A stretch of 7,149 bases of DNA, taken from NCBI GenBank assembly GCA_019314425.1, contig JAFCZI010000123.1, forward strand, positions 1 to 7,149, given 5' to 3'. Below the pieces are notes generated by a model. That model had not been told where the DNA came from. It saw nothing but the letters and a program-made list of their open reading frames with translations, and searched no databases. Origin of the DNA: Deltaproteobacteria bacterium (GTDB taxonomy: Bacteria; Desulfobacterota; DSM-4660; Desulfatiglandales; Desulfatiglandaceae). The position numbers were made by a program, and so were the translations under genes. Shown piece after piece: positions 1 to 6,757 of the stretch; the first letter of the stretch is position 1, and the number at the start of each line of letters is the position of its first letter.

Positions 1-393
1 CAGTTCCCCGATATTTCGATCAAAGATGGCCTTGGCCTGGTAGACGTTTTCGAGGGCATCATCCAGGTTGGTGTTGTAAAGAAAGAAGTTTTTCTCAAAC
101 CGCCGTGCCTGAATGATTTCCACCGTGAAATCATTGGCAATTTCCAGAAAACGGAGTTTCTTTTCCACTTTGGCGTTGGCTTCGCCGAGGACGTAGGCGG
201 CTACAGCCGCAACAACGAAAACAATGAAAAAGCTGAGGCAAATCTGCAAGCGAAGGCTGAGGCGTTTTCGGGAGAGGAGGGCCTTTCTGGCGACATCGAC
301 TGCCTGGATCCGTTCATATCGGCCGCCGAGGCCTTCCTTTTTCTCTGTCCCCTCCAAATGGTTTTGGGCAGCTTCATTTTCGTTGGGATGCAT
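1..393 (-). CDS. N-terminus of a membrane sensor protein, probably histidine kinase (partial, runs off the window)
   Basis: Only the first 131 residues are present; the frame is open to base 1. Residues 1-45 are a hydrophilic, charged cytoplasmic tail. One membrane helix spans about residues 49-70 (rich in F, V, A), and then a charged helical region begins, including RRFEKNFFLY (98-107). That pattern (arginines followed by EKxFxLY) resembles the extracytoplasmic helical-bundle sensors of bacterial histidine kinases and chemoreceptors (HBM/4HB type). The start at 393 is supported by GGAGAG shortly upstream, and the gene begins 38 bp after the receiver-only regulator, so the two are probably co-transcribed and functionally paired. 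No dimerization or ATPase domain is visible, so calling it a kinase rests on the neighbouring regulator; a chemoreceptor or cyclase with the same sensor remains possible. Confidence 0.7.
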   Translation of the reverse strand, partial: MHPNENEAAQNHLEGTEKKEGLGGRYERIQAVDVARKALLSRKRLSLRLQICLSFFIVFVVAAVAAYVLGEANAKVEKKLRFLEIANDFTVEIIQARRFEKNFFLYNTNLDDALENVYQAKAIFDRNIGEL

Positions 394-431
394 GCGACTC
401 TCCGTAATGGACGACTCCCCGCCCCCCTGGC

Positions 432-845
432 TCAGGACCCGTCGGTTTCCAATATTTCGGATTGAATGTTTGAACCGAGCGCTTTGGCGGCTTTTGCGAT
501 AACTTTCCGCAAATCGTCCGGTTTAAACGGCTTGGAGATGAAATCAAACGCACCTTTTTCCATGGCTTCTCTGGCCACCGCCATCATGGCATAGCCGGTG
601 ATCATAATCACTTTGGTCCGTTCTGACGATTGACGCACGTGTTCCAACACCTGCAAGCCATCAACATCGTCCATTCGAATGTCCGTCACCACAATATCGA
701 ATTCTTTTTGATCGATTCGTTCCAGGGCCTTTTTCGGGTCTTCAAAAACCTCCACGTTGCACCCGATCTTCGCTAAAGCCGGTTTCAGCCGCTTCCCCAC
801 AATAGGCTCATCATCCAACAGCAGCACTTCCAATCCTTCTGCCAT
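432..845 (-). CDS. Single-domain (receiver-only) response regulator
   Basis: The 137-residue protein is a complete CheY-like receiver with no output domain. Visible active-site residues are the acidic pair D11/D12, phosphoacceptor D55 (in VVTDIRM), T83 (in MITGYA) and K105 (in SKPFK). The usual proline after DxxM is replaced by aspartate (M58-D59). The start is well supported by AGGAGG at 851-856, six bases before the ATG. It lies 38 bp upstream of a membrane sensor gene and 90 bp downstream of a cytidylate-kinase-like gene. With no DNA-binding domain it should act by protein contact or as a phosphorelay intermediate (inference). Its receiver shares ITGYA, KxGAF and KPFxPDxLR with that of the sigma-54 activator encoded at 5247-6680, so one kinase might serve both. 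Confidence 0.93.
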   Translation of the reverse strand: MAEGLEVLLLDDEPIVGKRLKPALAKIGCNVEVFEDPKKALERIDQKEFDIVVTDIRMDDVDGLQVLEHVRQSSERTKVIMITGYAMMAVAREAMEKGAFDFISKPFKPDDLRKVIAKAAKALGSNIQSEILETDGS

Positions 846-894
846 TTTTTCCTCCTTTGTATGATAGGTTCTAATGGCCTGCTAAAGATGTACA

Positions 895-911
895 AAACGG
901 AGCATCCGTTT
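895..911 (-). terminator. Small hairpin between kinase-like gene and response regulator gene (weak terminator or attenuator)
   Basis: AAACGGA and TCCGTTT form a perfect 7-bp stem around a 3-base loop, 24 bp after the stop codon of the upstream kinase-like gene. In the minus-strand transcript the stem runs into TTTTGT, only a short U tract. It could attenuate read-through into the response regulator gene, or be a simple RNA stability hairpin. The stem is visible; the role is inferred. Confidence 0.35.
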
Positions 912-935
912 CTCTCGGGATTGTCCGTTCCGGCA

Positions 936-1757
936 TCAGGCGCTTTCAGCCGCCTGCCGAAAGATATCTCTGGCCGCATGGACTTCCACATAAGACACTC
1001 CCGGGATTTGGCCTGCCAGGGCCCGAATGCTTTCCGTCTTTTTTCGCTTTTCCCTTCTGAGCGCTTTGGTGCGAACCACCACCGTAGCGCCATCAGCCGT
1101 TACATCCACATCATTATATTTTTCCATCAGCGCCAACCTCACGCGAATGGAAAGTTCTTTGTCCTTGAGACATTTTATGGAATAGGTCATCGACTGAAAT
1201 TTTCGATACGAAACCGTCTCCACAATGGCATTCACCGCTTCATCAGGTTCGATCTGGCTCAGGCTGATGACCATGTCGTACTGGGAAGGATTTGTTTCGT
1301 CCCGCCCGAAAACATCAAGGGACCAGCGCTTTTCGGCAGCTTCCTGTTTTTTAAGAATTTTCCTGGCCTTTTCGATTCCCACTTTTCTTTCACCAGCGAT
1401 CCGGGAGGTCCGTTCGTCTCCACTGCATAAAATTCGTATCTTGAGGACATGGGAAACGCCCAGGACATAGAGATGGGCCGCCAGACCGTGACAGACCACC
1501 TTGTCGTCCAGAAGACGCTCCATGACCGCCGCCTGTATGGAGGCCAACGCACGGTTTCTCACCTTGGCGGAAAAGCCCACCGTGGCGGATGACCGTTCCA
1601 GGGCTTTACGGATTTTGGGCTCCGGGATCTGAGATTCTGAAGCCACCTCACCTAATATTTCCCGATCCAGAAGCGCATAACCCGTGGCCTCTGCCACCTG
1701 TTGTGCGACAGCCCGGCCGGTCTCATAATGATCTGAAGAAATCAAGATAATGGACAT
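936..1757 (-). CDS. Cytidylate kinase-like protein with C-terminal BON-like domain, paralogue with degenerate P-loop
   Basis: The 273-residue soluble protein resembles the cytidylate-kinase-like family (Pfam type PF13189) over residues 1-185. Family landmarks are LLDREIL (29-35), VVCHGLAAHLYVLGVSHVLKIRI (87-109, cited by position) and RWSLDVFGRDETNPSQYDMV (144-163). The N-terminal nucleotide loop reads SSDHYETGRAVA; the glycine-rich GSGGRE or GxxxxGK pattern is largely lost, so catalysis is doubtful. Residues about 200-260 have a BON-like pattern (a helix, then VDVTADGATVVV, then IPGVSYVEVHAA). It is the downstream copy of a tandem pair; the upstream paralogue is 53 bp away and shares the same two-part layout. 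GAGG 8 bases ahead of the ATG supports the start. Substrate and function are unknown: a sensory or regulatory nucleotide-binding protein is as likely as a kinase. Confidence 0.8.
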   Translation of the reverse strand: MSIILISSDHYETGRAVAQQVAEATGYALLDREILGEVASESQIPEPKIRKALERSSATVGFSAKVRNRALASIQAAVMERLLDDKVVCHGLAAHLYVLGVSHVLKIRILCSGDERTSRIAGERKVGIEKARKILKKQEAAEKRWSLDVFGRDETNPSQYDMVISLSQIEPDEAVNAIVETVSYRKFQSMTYSIKCLKDKELSIRVRLALMEKYNDVDVTADGATVVVRTKALRREKRKKTESIRALAGQIPGVSYVEVHAARDIFRQAAESA

Positions 1758-1810
1758 GATCGAATCCTCATGATTAAAAGATGTATTCCGATTTCATAAT
1801 AATTGAAAAA

Positions 1811-2623
1811 TCACACGGTGTTCGGGGGCAGTTTTTGGGCCGCGTGAACCTCTAATTCGTTGACCCCCGTCATCTTCCCCGTGATTTCCATGGCCTTTTT
1901 TCGGACCTTTTGAACATGATGCTCATTTCCATTGGCATATACCAGGATATTGCCATATTCGCTTTTAACGCCCACATTGTCAAAGGAATCCACCAGGCCG
2001 GCTTTCAACTGACAAGCCATCCCGTAATCTTCCATCTTTTGTTGCGTCTGTTTGAGGGTCTTGAAGGGGGCCCTGACAGCTGCATCAGATATGATATCGA
2101 TCGCGTCTTCTACGGTCAGCTTGCGAATATGGACCACCAGATCGTACAGCGCACTATCCCACGGATCCACCCCGTAGAGAGACTGTGTCCATTTGCGGCG
2201 TTCCTCATCGTCTTTCAGCAAAAGGGATCGCGCCGCTTTTTCGGAAACTTTCTCCCGTTTCATTTCGGCGCGTACACGGTCGTGGAGATCGGCAATCACC
2301 CGCACTTTCAATACGTGCGGAATACCTTTGAGAAGAAGGTGCCCGGCCAACCCATGGTAAACCACGTTATCCTCTTTCACATACTGGACCAGTGCGCACC
2401 GGATGTAGGCGATAAACGCCTGCCGGCTGCGGGAAAACCGGTCCAGGATGGATGGCGCATCATGGATGGCGCGCACCAACTTCATTTCAGGGACGTGAAA
2501 GTTTTCGCTGGCATCGAGGAGGACATCCCGGCTGATGCACTGGTATCCGAGACGGGATGCAACCTTTTCAGCCACCTCCTTGCCCTTACTGTAAGACCCG
2601 CGAGATATGGTAATAATGGCCAT
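1811..2623 (-). CDS. Cytidylate kinase-like protein with C-terminal BON-like domain
   Basis: The 270-residue soluble protein has a cytidylate-kinase-like N-terminal domain. The loop ISRGSYSKGKEVAEKVA (5-21) keeps a GxxxxGK Walker-A spacing, followed by SRDVLLDAS (31-39), NVVYHGLAGHLLLKGIPHVL (86-105), a basic helix (DRVRAEMKREK, 115-125) and ERRKWTQSLYGVDPWDSALY (141-160), the last matching the arginine-rich lid and YDLV strand of the family. Residues about 200-262 are a BON-like tail ending MTGVNELEVHAA, parallel to the neighbouring paralogue. True CMP kinases (Cmk) are about 220 residues and lack this tail, so housekeeping CMP kinase activity is unlikely. GGAG ahead of the ATG supports the start. 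It follows the permease gene by 24 bp, implying one transcript. Role unknown; linkage suggests coupling of nucleotide binding to transport or signalling. Confidence 0.82.
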   Translation of the reverse strand: MAIITISRGSYSKGKEVAEKVASRLGYQCISRDVLLDASENFHVPEMKLVRAIHDAPSILDRFSRSRQAFIAYIRCALVQYVKEDNVVYHGLAGHLLLKGIPHVLKVRVIADLHDRVRAEMKREKVSEKAARSLLLKDDEERRKWTQSLYGVDPWDSALYDLVVHIRKLTVEDAIDIISDAAVRAPFKTLKQTQQKMEDYGMACQLKAGLVDSFDNVGVKSEYGNILVYANGNEHHVQKVRKKAMEITGKMTGVNELEVHAAQKLPPNTV

Positions 2624-2647
2624 GGGTTTGCTCCTTTCTCTCTTTTT

Positions 2648-4456
2648 TTAGATGCCGTAAATGAGCTTGATCATCCCGATCATGACCACGATAAAGACAA
2701 TACTGATAACTATCCCGGCCTTCATGAAATCCACACTGCGATACCGCCCGGGACCCATGTACAGTGCATTGACCTGGTGGGTAGGCAGCATGAAGGAGTT
2801 GCTGGTGGCGAGCCCCACGACAAGAGCGGCCATTCTGGGATCCACATGGGCCGCAATGGCCATATTGACCACCAGGGGGACCAGCAGAACCGTGGCGCCC
2901 ACATTGGAGATGACCAGGGTAAAAATGGTGGAAAGCACCCCGATGATCGTTAAAAGAACGATGGGCTGAACATCCCCGATGACGTTCAGGATGGTATGGG
3001 CGATCCATGCCGCCGTGCCGGTTTTTTCCGTGGCAATGCCCAGGGGAATCAACCCGGCCAGGAGAAAAATGGTTCGCCAGTCCACTGATTGGTAGGCCTC
3101 GTCAATGCTCAGGACGCGGGTGATAATCATTCCCAAAGCACCCGTCATGAGGCCGACGGAGAGCTGGATATTGAAGAGGAGAATCATACTCAGAGCAACG
3201 GCCAACCAGAATCCGGCAAAAATGGCCTTTTCGGGACGCAACAACTCCACATCAATGGGGGTGGTAAACAGGAGACTCCTTTCATGCTGCAATACCTGGA
3301 GCCGTGGCCATTCGCCATGAATCAGGACGGCATCCCCAACGGCAAGGGGAACGTCTCCGATTTCCGCCCGATAGGCTTCCTCACCCCGATAGATGGCCAG
3401 GGGCGTGACCTGGAATCGATCCTGCAAATTGATTTCACGAAGGGTTTTTCCAGTTAAAGGAGAGCGGGGTGCCACCACCGCTTCCACAGCACCCGAGGTA
3501 CCCTCTTCCGTTTCCCCTTTGAAAATTTCAGGGCTCTCCTTAAGCTGCATTTCCTCCACTTCCACCATGCGCTGGACGTCCTTCCTGCGGCCATACACCA
3601 GCAAATGCACATCTGACCGCACTTCCTGATCTCCCGTGGGCGAGAGGACCTTGAAATCGGGCGGTTCGGTCATGGCCAGGACATTGACCAGATAGCGCCT
3701 TTTCACGTCGTCCACCAACACCGGCTCCCGGTAATCCGTATAATTCACCGGGGTCTGGATTTCGTAGGCCTCCCCCATTTCCGCCAGGGTGTTTTCAAGG
3801 GGACTTTGGGACGCTCCTTCATCAGATTCCATGCTTCCTTTGGGAAGAATAAACCGACCCAAGAGAATGAAACAGGCCAGGCCACCGGCCAACAGCGCCA
3901 GACCGATAGGGGTCACATCAAAGAGTCCGAAGGGTTTCAGTCCGAAAGGCTCCAGAAGATCATTCAACAGGATCAGGGGGCTGCTCCCCACCAGGGTAAT
4001 GGTACCGCCCAGGATGGCTGAAAACCCGATGGGCATGAGGAGCTGGCCTAAAGGGATTTTCGTGGTCTTGCTGATGCGTTGAATGGCCGGCAGAAAAAGG
4101 GCGGCGGCGCCGATGTTCTGCATGAAGCTGGAGATGCCGGCCACGGTCACGGAGATGGCGACGACCACACGGGATTTGCTGGTTCCGGCAACCCGCAGGA
4201 TAGGCCCCACCAACCGATTGATCAGCCCTGTTTTATCCAGACCGGCGCCAATAATGATGACCGCAATAATGGAAATCACCGCGTTGCTGCTCATGCCGAT
4301 AAAAGCCTCTTTGGGTGTAACCAGGTGGAGAAGGGGCAAAGAAACCATCATGATAATCGCCACCACATCCACGCGAACCCATTCCACGATAAAAAGAAAA
4401 ACGGCAATGCCGATCATGACCATGACCAGAATCATTTCAGATGTTAGTGTTTCCAT
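2648..4456 (-). CDS. SLC13/DASS-family permease with central RCK_C (TrkA_C-type) domains
   Basis: The 602-residue integral membrane protein has two hydrophobic halves (about 5-205 and 410-600) separated by a soluble cytoplasmic insert (about 206-408). The halves carry matching hairpin motifs, QNIGAAALFLP (113-123) and SNVGATVLLVP (517-527), and the first also has GGTITLVGSSP (150-160). The C-terminal stretch SFMLPTHQVNALYMGPGRYR (554-573) fits SLC13 permeases. The insert includes a recognisable RCK_C domain (about 328-390: SPLTGKTLREINL ... VGDAVLIHG) and a more divergent earlier copy (about 245-300). Related proteins transport sulfate or di/tricarboxylates, with sodium in many cases; the substrate cannot be read here. 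RCK_C domains in other transporters bind small ligands, including c-di-AMP. The ribosome site is weak. It lies 93 bp after the usp gene and 24 bp before a kinase-like gene. Confidence 0.9.
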   Translation of the reverse strand: METLTSEMILVMVMIGIAVFLFIVEWVRVDVVAIIMMVSLPLLHLVTPKEAFIGMSSNAVISIIAVIIIGAGLDKTGLINRLVGPILRVAGTSKSRVVVAISVTVAGISSFMQNIGAAALFLPAIQRISKTTKIPLGQLLMPIGFSAILGGTITLVGSSPLILLNDLLEPFGLKPFGLFDVTPIGLALLAGGLACFILLGRFILPKGSMESDEGASQSPLENTLAEMGEAYEIQTPVNYTDYREPVLVDDVKRRYLVNVLAMTEPPDFKVLSPTGDQEVRSDVHLLVYGRRKDVQRMVEVEEMQLKESPEIFKGETEEGTSGAVEAVVAPRSPLTGKTLREINLQDRFQVTPLAIYRGEEAYRAEIGDVPLAVGDAVLIHGEWPRLQVLQHERSLLFTTPIDVELLRPEKAIFAGFWLAVALSMILLFNIQLSVGLMTGALGMIITRVLSIDEAYQSVDWRTIFLLAGLIPLGIATEKTGTAAWIAHTILNVIGDVQPIVLLTIIGVLSTIFTLVISNVGATVLLVPLVVNMAIAAHVDPRMAALVVGLATSNSFMLPTHQVNALYMGPGRYRSVDFMKAGIVISIVFIVVMIGMIKLIYGI

Positions 4457-4525
4457 AGCGTATTACCCGAATCCTGCTGGTGTATTTGGCTCATAGCGAT
4501 TGTTAGTGCCTCTGTATTGAGTTGT

Positions 4526-4536
4526 ATGTTGCGGAA
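4526..4536. promoter_or_regulatory. ATGTTGCGGAA element, third copy of an intergenic motif
   Basis: This 11-mer in the usp-permease gap is identical to the left half of the element at 5138-5148, and its first seven bases also match 5207-5213. It lacks a matching right half (CCCCG instead of AAACA). It might be a half-site for the same regulator acting on the permease gene, or coincidence. Confidence 0.3.
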
Positions 4537-4549
4537 AGCCCCGTTACCT

Positions 4550-5014
4550 TCATCCTATGGGAGTTCCCATCCCTTTGGTTCCCTTACGACTTACCGTGAG
4601 CAGGGGACATTCAAGGGTTGTGATCACTTTTTTGAGCCAGTGGCCCCGGGGAAGCTGGCGGTGGTCAGGCAGTTCCTCCCCGCTACCCCAGATGACCGCT
4701 TGAAAGGGGGCTCTTTCCGCCAGAAATTTCAGAAATTCCTGGGCCGGATCTCCTACCCGGAGCGCTATGCTAGTTTCGATGCCTTCCTTGAGAAACCGGG
4801 AAGAAAAATCTGAAAGCATTTTGCCCACCCTCTCCTCCAGGACATGCAGTGCGTTTCGCTGGGAACCGAGAAAGGAGCGATCCGGAAAAGAAATTTCCAC
4901 CAACATCAGAAAGGTGACCGCTGAATCCATTCTCAAGGCAAGTTCACGTGCATAGGTCAATGCCTTTTGGCACACCTTCTCGTTTTCAAAAACAAGTATG
5001 GTTCTTTTAAACAT
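4550..5014 (-). CDS. UspA-family universal stress protein
   Basis: The 154-residue soluble protein has the Usp pattern: MFKRTILVFEN at the N-terminus (first strand), the helix KALTYARELALRM (17-29), a middle region with the strand SIALRVGDPAQEFLKFL, and the closing strands FQAVIWGSG (104-112) and CPLLTVSRKG (136-145). The ATP-binding signature G-x2-G-x9-G-[ST] is not intact (GSGEELPDHRQLPRGHWL), and the usual aspartate after strand 1 is replaced (VFEN), so ATP binding may be lost. The frame is open for 74 more codons upstream, but that extension is not Usp-like and would contain the sigma-54 promoter, so the ATG at 5014 is preferred; GGGG sits about 10 bases ahead. It is the first gene after that promoter. 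In related anaerobes Usp proteins often accompany transporters, perhaps as regulators (inference). Confidence 0.86.
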   Translation of the reverse strand: MFKRTILVFENEKVCQKALTYARELALRMDSAVTFLMLVEISFPDRSFLGSQRNALHVLEERVGKMLSDFSSRFLKEGIETSIALRVGDPAQEFLKFLAERAPFQAVIWGSGEELPDHRQLPRGHWLKKVITTLECPLLTVSRKGTKGMGTPIG

Positions 5015-5048
5015 TGGGAAACCCCGGATTCTGATTGGGAATGGATGG

Positions 5049-5064
5049 AGCAAAACTCGTGCCA
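5049..5064 (-). promoter_or_regulatory. Sigma-54 (RpoN) -24/-12 promoter of the usp-permease series
   Basis: On the minus strand the sequence is TGGCACGAGTTTTGCT, matching the sigma-54 consensus TGGCACG-N4-TTGCW at every defined position with correct spacing between the -24 GG and -12 GC. The expected start of transcription is near 5038, giving a leader of about 24 nt before the usp ATG at 5014. A sigma-54 activator gene ends 182 bp upstream of the promoter. The match is read directly; activity is inferred. Confidence 0.85.
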
Positions 5065-5138
5065 ATGGGAGATTTACGGATAATCTATTGAAATGGTTAG
5101 GATAAGGTGCAGTAACGCCAACGGGCTTCGGATTAGGA

Positions 5139-5155
5139 TGTTGCGGAATGAAACA
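5139..5155. promoter_or_regulatory. Candidate upstream activator site 1
   Basis: TGTTGCGGAATGAAACA has imperfect dyad symmetry (TGTT-x-C-N5-G-x-AACA). Its centre is about 109 bp upstream of the predicted sigma-54 start site, a normal distance for NtrC-family enhancer sites. It aligns with the element at 5208-5224 (with the preceding A, 13 of 18 positions identical by eye). Binding by the adjacent activator is inferred. Confidence 0.45.
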
Positions 5156-5159
5156 GTGC

Positions 5160-5189
5160 CCCCGGATAAAGGGCGCCTTTTCAGCGGGG
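5160..5189. other. Stem-loop structure in the activator-usp gap
   Basis: CCCCG (5160-5164) pairs with CGGGG (5185-5189), and inside it AAAGG (5168-5172) pairs with CCTTT (5176-5180). Read on the minus strand it lies 58 bp after the activator stop codon, but no U tract follows, so it is not a typical intrinsic terminator. It separates the two candidate activator sites and may act as a transcript end or DNA structure. Confidence 0.3.
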
Positions 5190-5207
5190 AAGAGGGCAGG
5201 ACTCCAA

Positions 5208-5224
5208 TGTTGCAAAATCGAACG
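5208..5224. promoter_or_regulatory. Candidate upstream activator site 2
   Basis: TGTTGCAAAATCGAACG is a second copy of the element at 5139-5155, also partly palindromic (GTT-N9-AAC). The centres are 69 bp apart and this one is about 178 bp upstream of the predicted start site. It lies just after the activator gene's stop. Paired sites are common for NtrC-type hexamer assembly; that role is inferred. Confidence 0.4.
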
Positions 5225-5246
5225 TTCCCGTTTCAAAAAAGAAGGG

Positions 5247-6680
5247 CTATTCCAAATTGAATTTTTTCATCTTCCGCCACAAACTGGCACGATCGACGTT
5301 CAGGATCTCGGCGGTACGAACACGGACGCCCCCGGTAAGCTTGAGAATATGGCGGATGTAGTCCCGCTCCAATTCTTCAAGGCTCAAAAGTGAACCATCT
5401 GCGCGTTCATAGGTATAGAGATCCAGGTTCACCAGGTCGGGGGGAAGGTCCTTGATCCGGATGGTTGTTCCGTTACAGACGGCGACGGCCCTTTCAAGGA
5501 TATTTTCCAGTTCTCTGACATTTCCGGGATACGGATAGGTCTTTAAACATTCCAGGGCCTCAGCTGAAATCCCTTCAATCCGCTTTTGTGTCTGATGGAG
5601 AAATTTTCGCAAAATGTGGTAGGCCAGCAAGGGGATGTCCTTCTGCCGTTTTGCGAGACGAGGGACGTGGATTTCCACCACATTAAGGCGAAAATAGAGA
5701 TCTTGCCGAAAAGCGCCTTCCCGCACGCCACCCTTGAGGTCTTTGGCAGTGGCTGCCAGGAACCTGACATTTATGGAAATCGGGTGGGACGACCCGACCC
5801 GAAGGATCTCCCGCTCCTGAATAACCCGTAGCAATTTGACCTGCATGGAAAGGGGCATATCACCGATTTCGTCCAGGAAAAGGGTTCCCCCATCCGCCGT
5901 TTCTATGAGGCCGGCCCTCCTGCTGCGAGCACCGGTAAAGGCTTCCTTTTCGTGACCGAAAAGTTCGTTGGCGATAAGATCTTCACTGAAGGCCCCGCAG
6001 TTGAAGGCCATGAATGGACCAGCCGCGCGGGAACTCTGTGCGTGGATGGATCGCGCCACCAACTCCTTTCCCGTACCCGATTCGCCCGTAATGAGCACGC
6101 TGCACTCGGCGGGGGCGATTTGGGCGACCATCTCCTTGACACGGGCAATCCCGGGACTCTTTCCGATCATAATGGGATCGGCCGGATGCTCATTCTGGTT
6201 TATCGGCTTCCGGAACAGGGGTTCGCGAAGGGATTTCTGTTCCAGGGCCTGGCCGACGAGGTCTCTCAGTTGATCCGGGTTGAACGGTTTGGCAAGATAA
6301 TGAAAGGCCCCCTCCTTGGTCGCCTCTACCGCGCCTTCCAGACTCGCATATCCCGTGATGATGATGCCTTCCAGAGAAGGGTGCACCCGTTGCGCCCGGC
6401 TGAACAGATCCAGGCCGTTAATGTAAGGCATTTTCAGGTCGGTGATGAGAAGGTCGCAGGCCTCTTGTTCCAGCCGGGTCAGGGCCCTCAGTGGGTTGCT
6501 GTAGGTGAACACCTTGTGTCCGGCTTTTTCCAGGATACGGCGCAGGTTTCGTAGGGAAATCGGGTCGTCGTCCACCACAAAGATGCGGCCGGGCTGTTTA
6601 CATGTGTCTGGCAAGGAATCTTTCATATTCGATAGTTTGAGGAGATTGGGTCCGGGGCCTAACAAAATCCTTCTGACCAT
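5247..6680 (-). CDS. NtrC-family sigma-54-dependent response regulator
   Basis: The three-domain activator has 477 residues from the first ATG. The receiver (about 32-148) has acidic D37-D39, phosphoacceptor D81 (ITDLKMP), T109 and K131 (AKPF). The AAA+ domain (about 170-400) has Walker A GESGTGKE (199-206), Walker [11 protein letters not shown] (264-273), [10 protein letters not shown] (325-334) and [16 protein letters not shown] (384-399). The Fis-type helix-turn-helix is at about 448-476 ([20 protein letters not shown]). The sigma-54 contact loop reads EAFTGA (246-251) rather than GAFTGA. It should hydrolyse ATP to open sigma-54 promoters; a perfect -24/-12 site downstream is the obvious target. 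The start is uncertain: neither ATG (6680 or 6626) has a clear ribosome site, and the first 18 codons use rare-looking codons, so 6626 is a good alternative. Confidence 0.93.
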   Translation of the reverse strand: MVRRILLGPGPNLLKLSNMKDSLPDTCKQPGRIFVVDDDPISLRNLRRILEKAGHKVFTYSNPLRALTRLEQEACDLLITDLKMPYINGLDLFSRAQRVHPSLEGIIITGYASLEGAVEATKEGAFHYLAKPFNPDQLRDLVGQALEQKSLREPLFRKPINQNEHPADPIMIGKSPGIARVKEMVAQIAPAECSVLITGESGTGKELVARSIHAQSSRAAGPFMAFNCGAFSEDLIANELFGHEKEAFTGARSRRAGLIETADGGTLFLDEIGDMPLSMQVKLLRVIQEREILRVGSSHPISINVRFLAATAKDLKGGVREGAFRQDLYFRLNVVEIHVPRLAKRQKDIPLLAYHILRKFLHQTQKRIEGISAEALECLKTYPYPGNVRELENILERAVAVCNGTTIRIKDLPPDLVNLDLYTYERADGSLLSLEELERDYIRHILKLTGGVRVRTAEILNVDRASLWRKMKKFNLE

Positions 6681-6729
6681 GCGCTACCAACAATTTTCAG
6701 CCCATAAATCCCGAAGTGCCAGCCCACGA

Positions 6730-6746
6730 AAACAATCAGATTGTTT
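6730..6746. promoter_or_regulatory. Operator-like hyphenated dyad upstream of the activator gene
   Basis: AAACAAT-CAG-ATTGTTT is a perfect 7-bp inverted repeat with a 3-base centre, 50 bp ahead of the first ATG of the activator and directly downstream of a possible -10 element. It could be a repressor or autoregulation site in DNA, or a small hairpin in the mRNA leader. Confidence 0.4.
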
Positions 6747-6757
6747 CATAGTTAAAA

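Noticed and set aside
861..866. TATCAT as a -10 element for the response regulator gene
   Set aside because: No acceptable -35 at the right distance, and transcription would start almost on the ribosome site; co-transcription with upstream genes is simpler.
1910..2953. 347-codon plus-strand reading frame
   Set aside because: It lies antisense across the well-supported kinase-like and permease genes, and its translation (rich in H, D, G, low complexity) resembles no family.
4496..4510. Sigma-54-like element ahead of the permease gene (GGCAC ... GC on the minus strand)
   Set aside because: The spacing between the GG and GC is one base too long and the -12 side is poor, so it is unlikely to work.
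5015..5236. 74-codon N-terminal extension of the Usp frame
   Set aside because: It has no Usp or signal-peptide character and would contain the sigma-54 promoter and an activator site; the internal ATG at 5014 gives the normal family length.
6706..6721. TGGCAC (-24-like) on the minus strand upstream of the activator gene
   Set aside because: There is no GC at the required -12 position; only half of a sigma-54 promoter is present.
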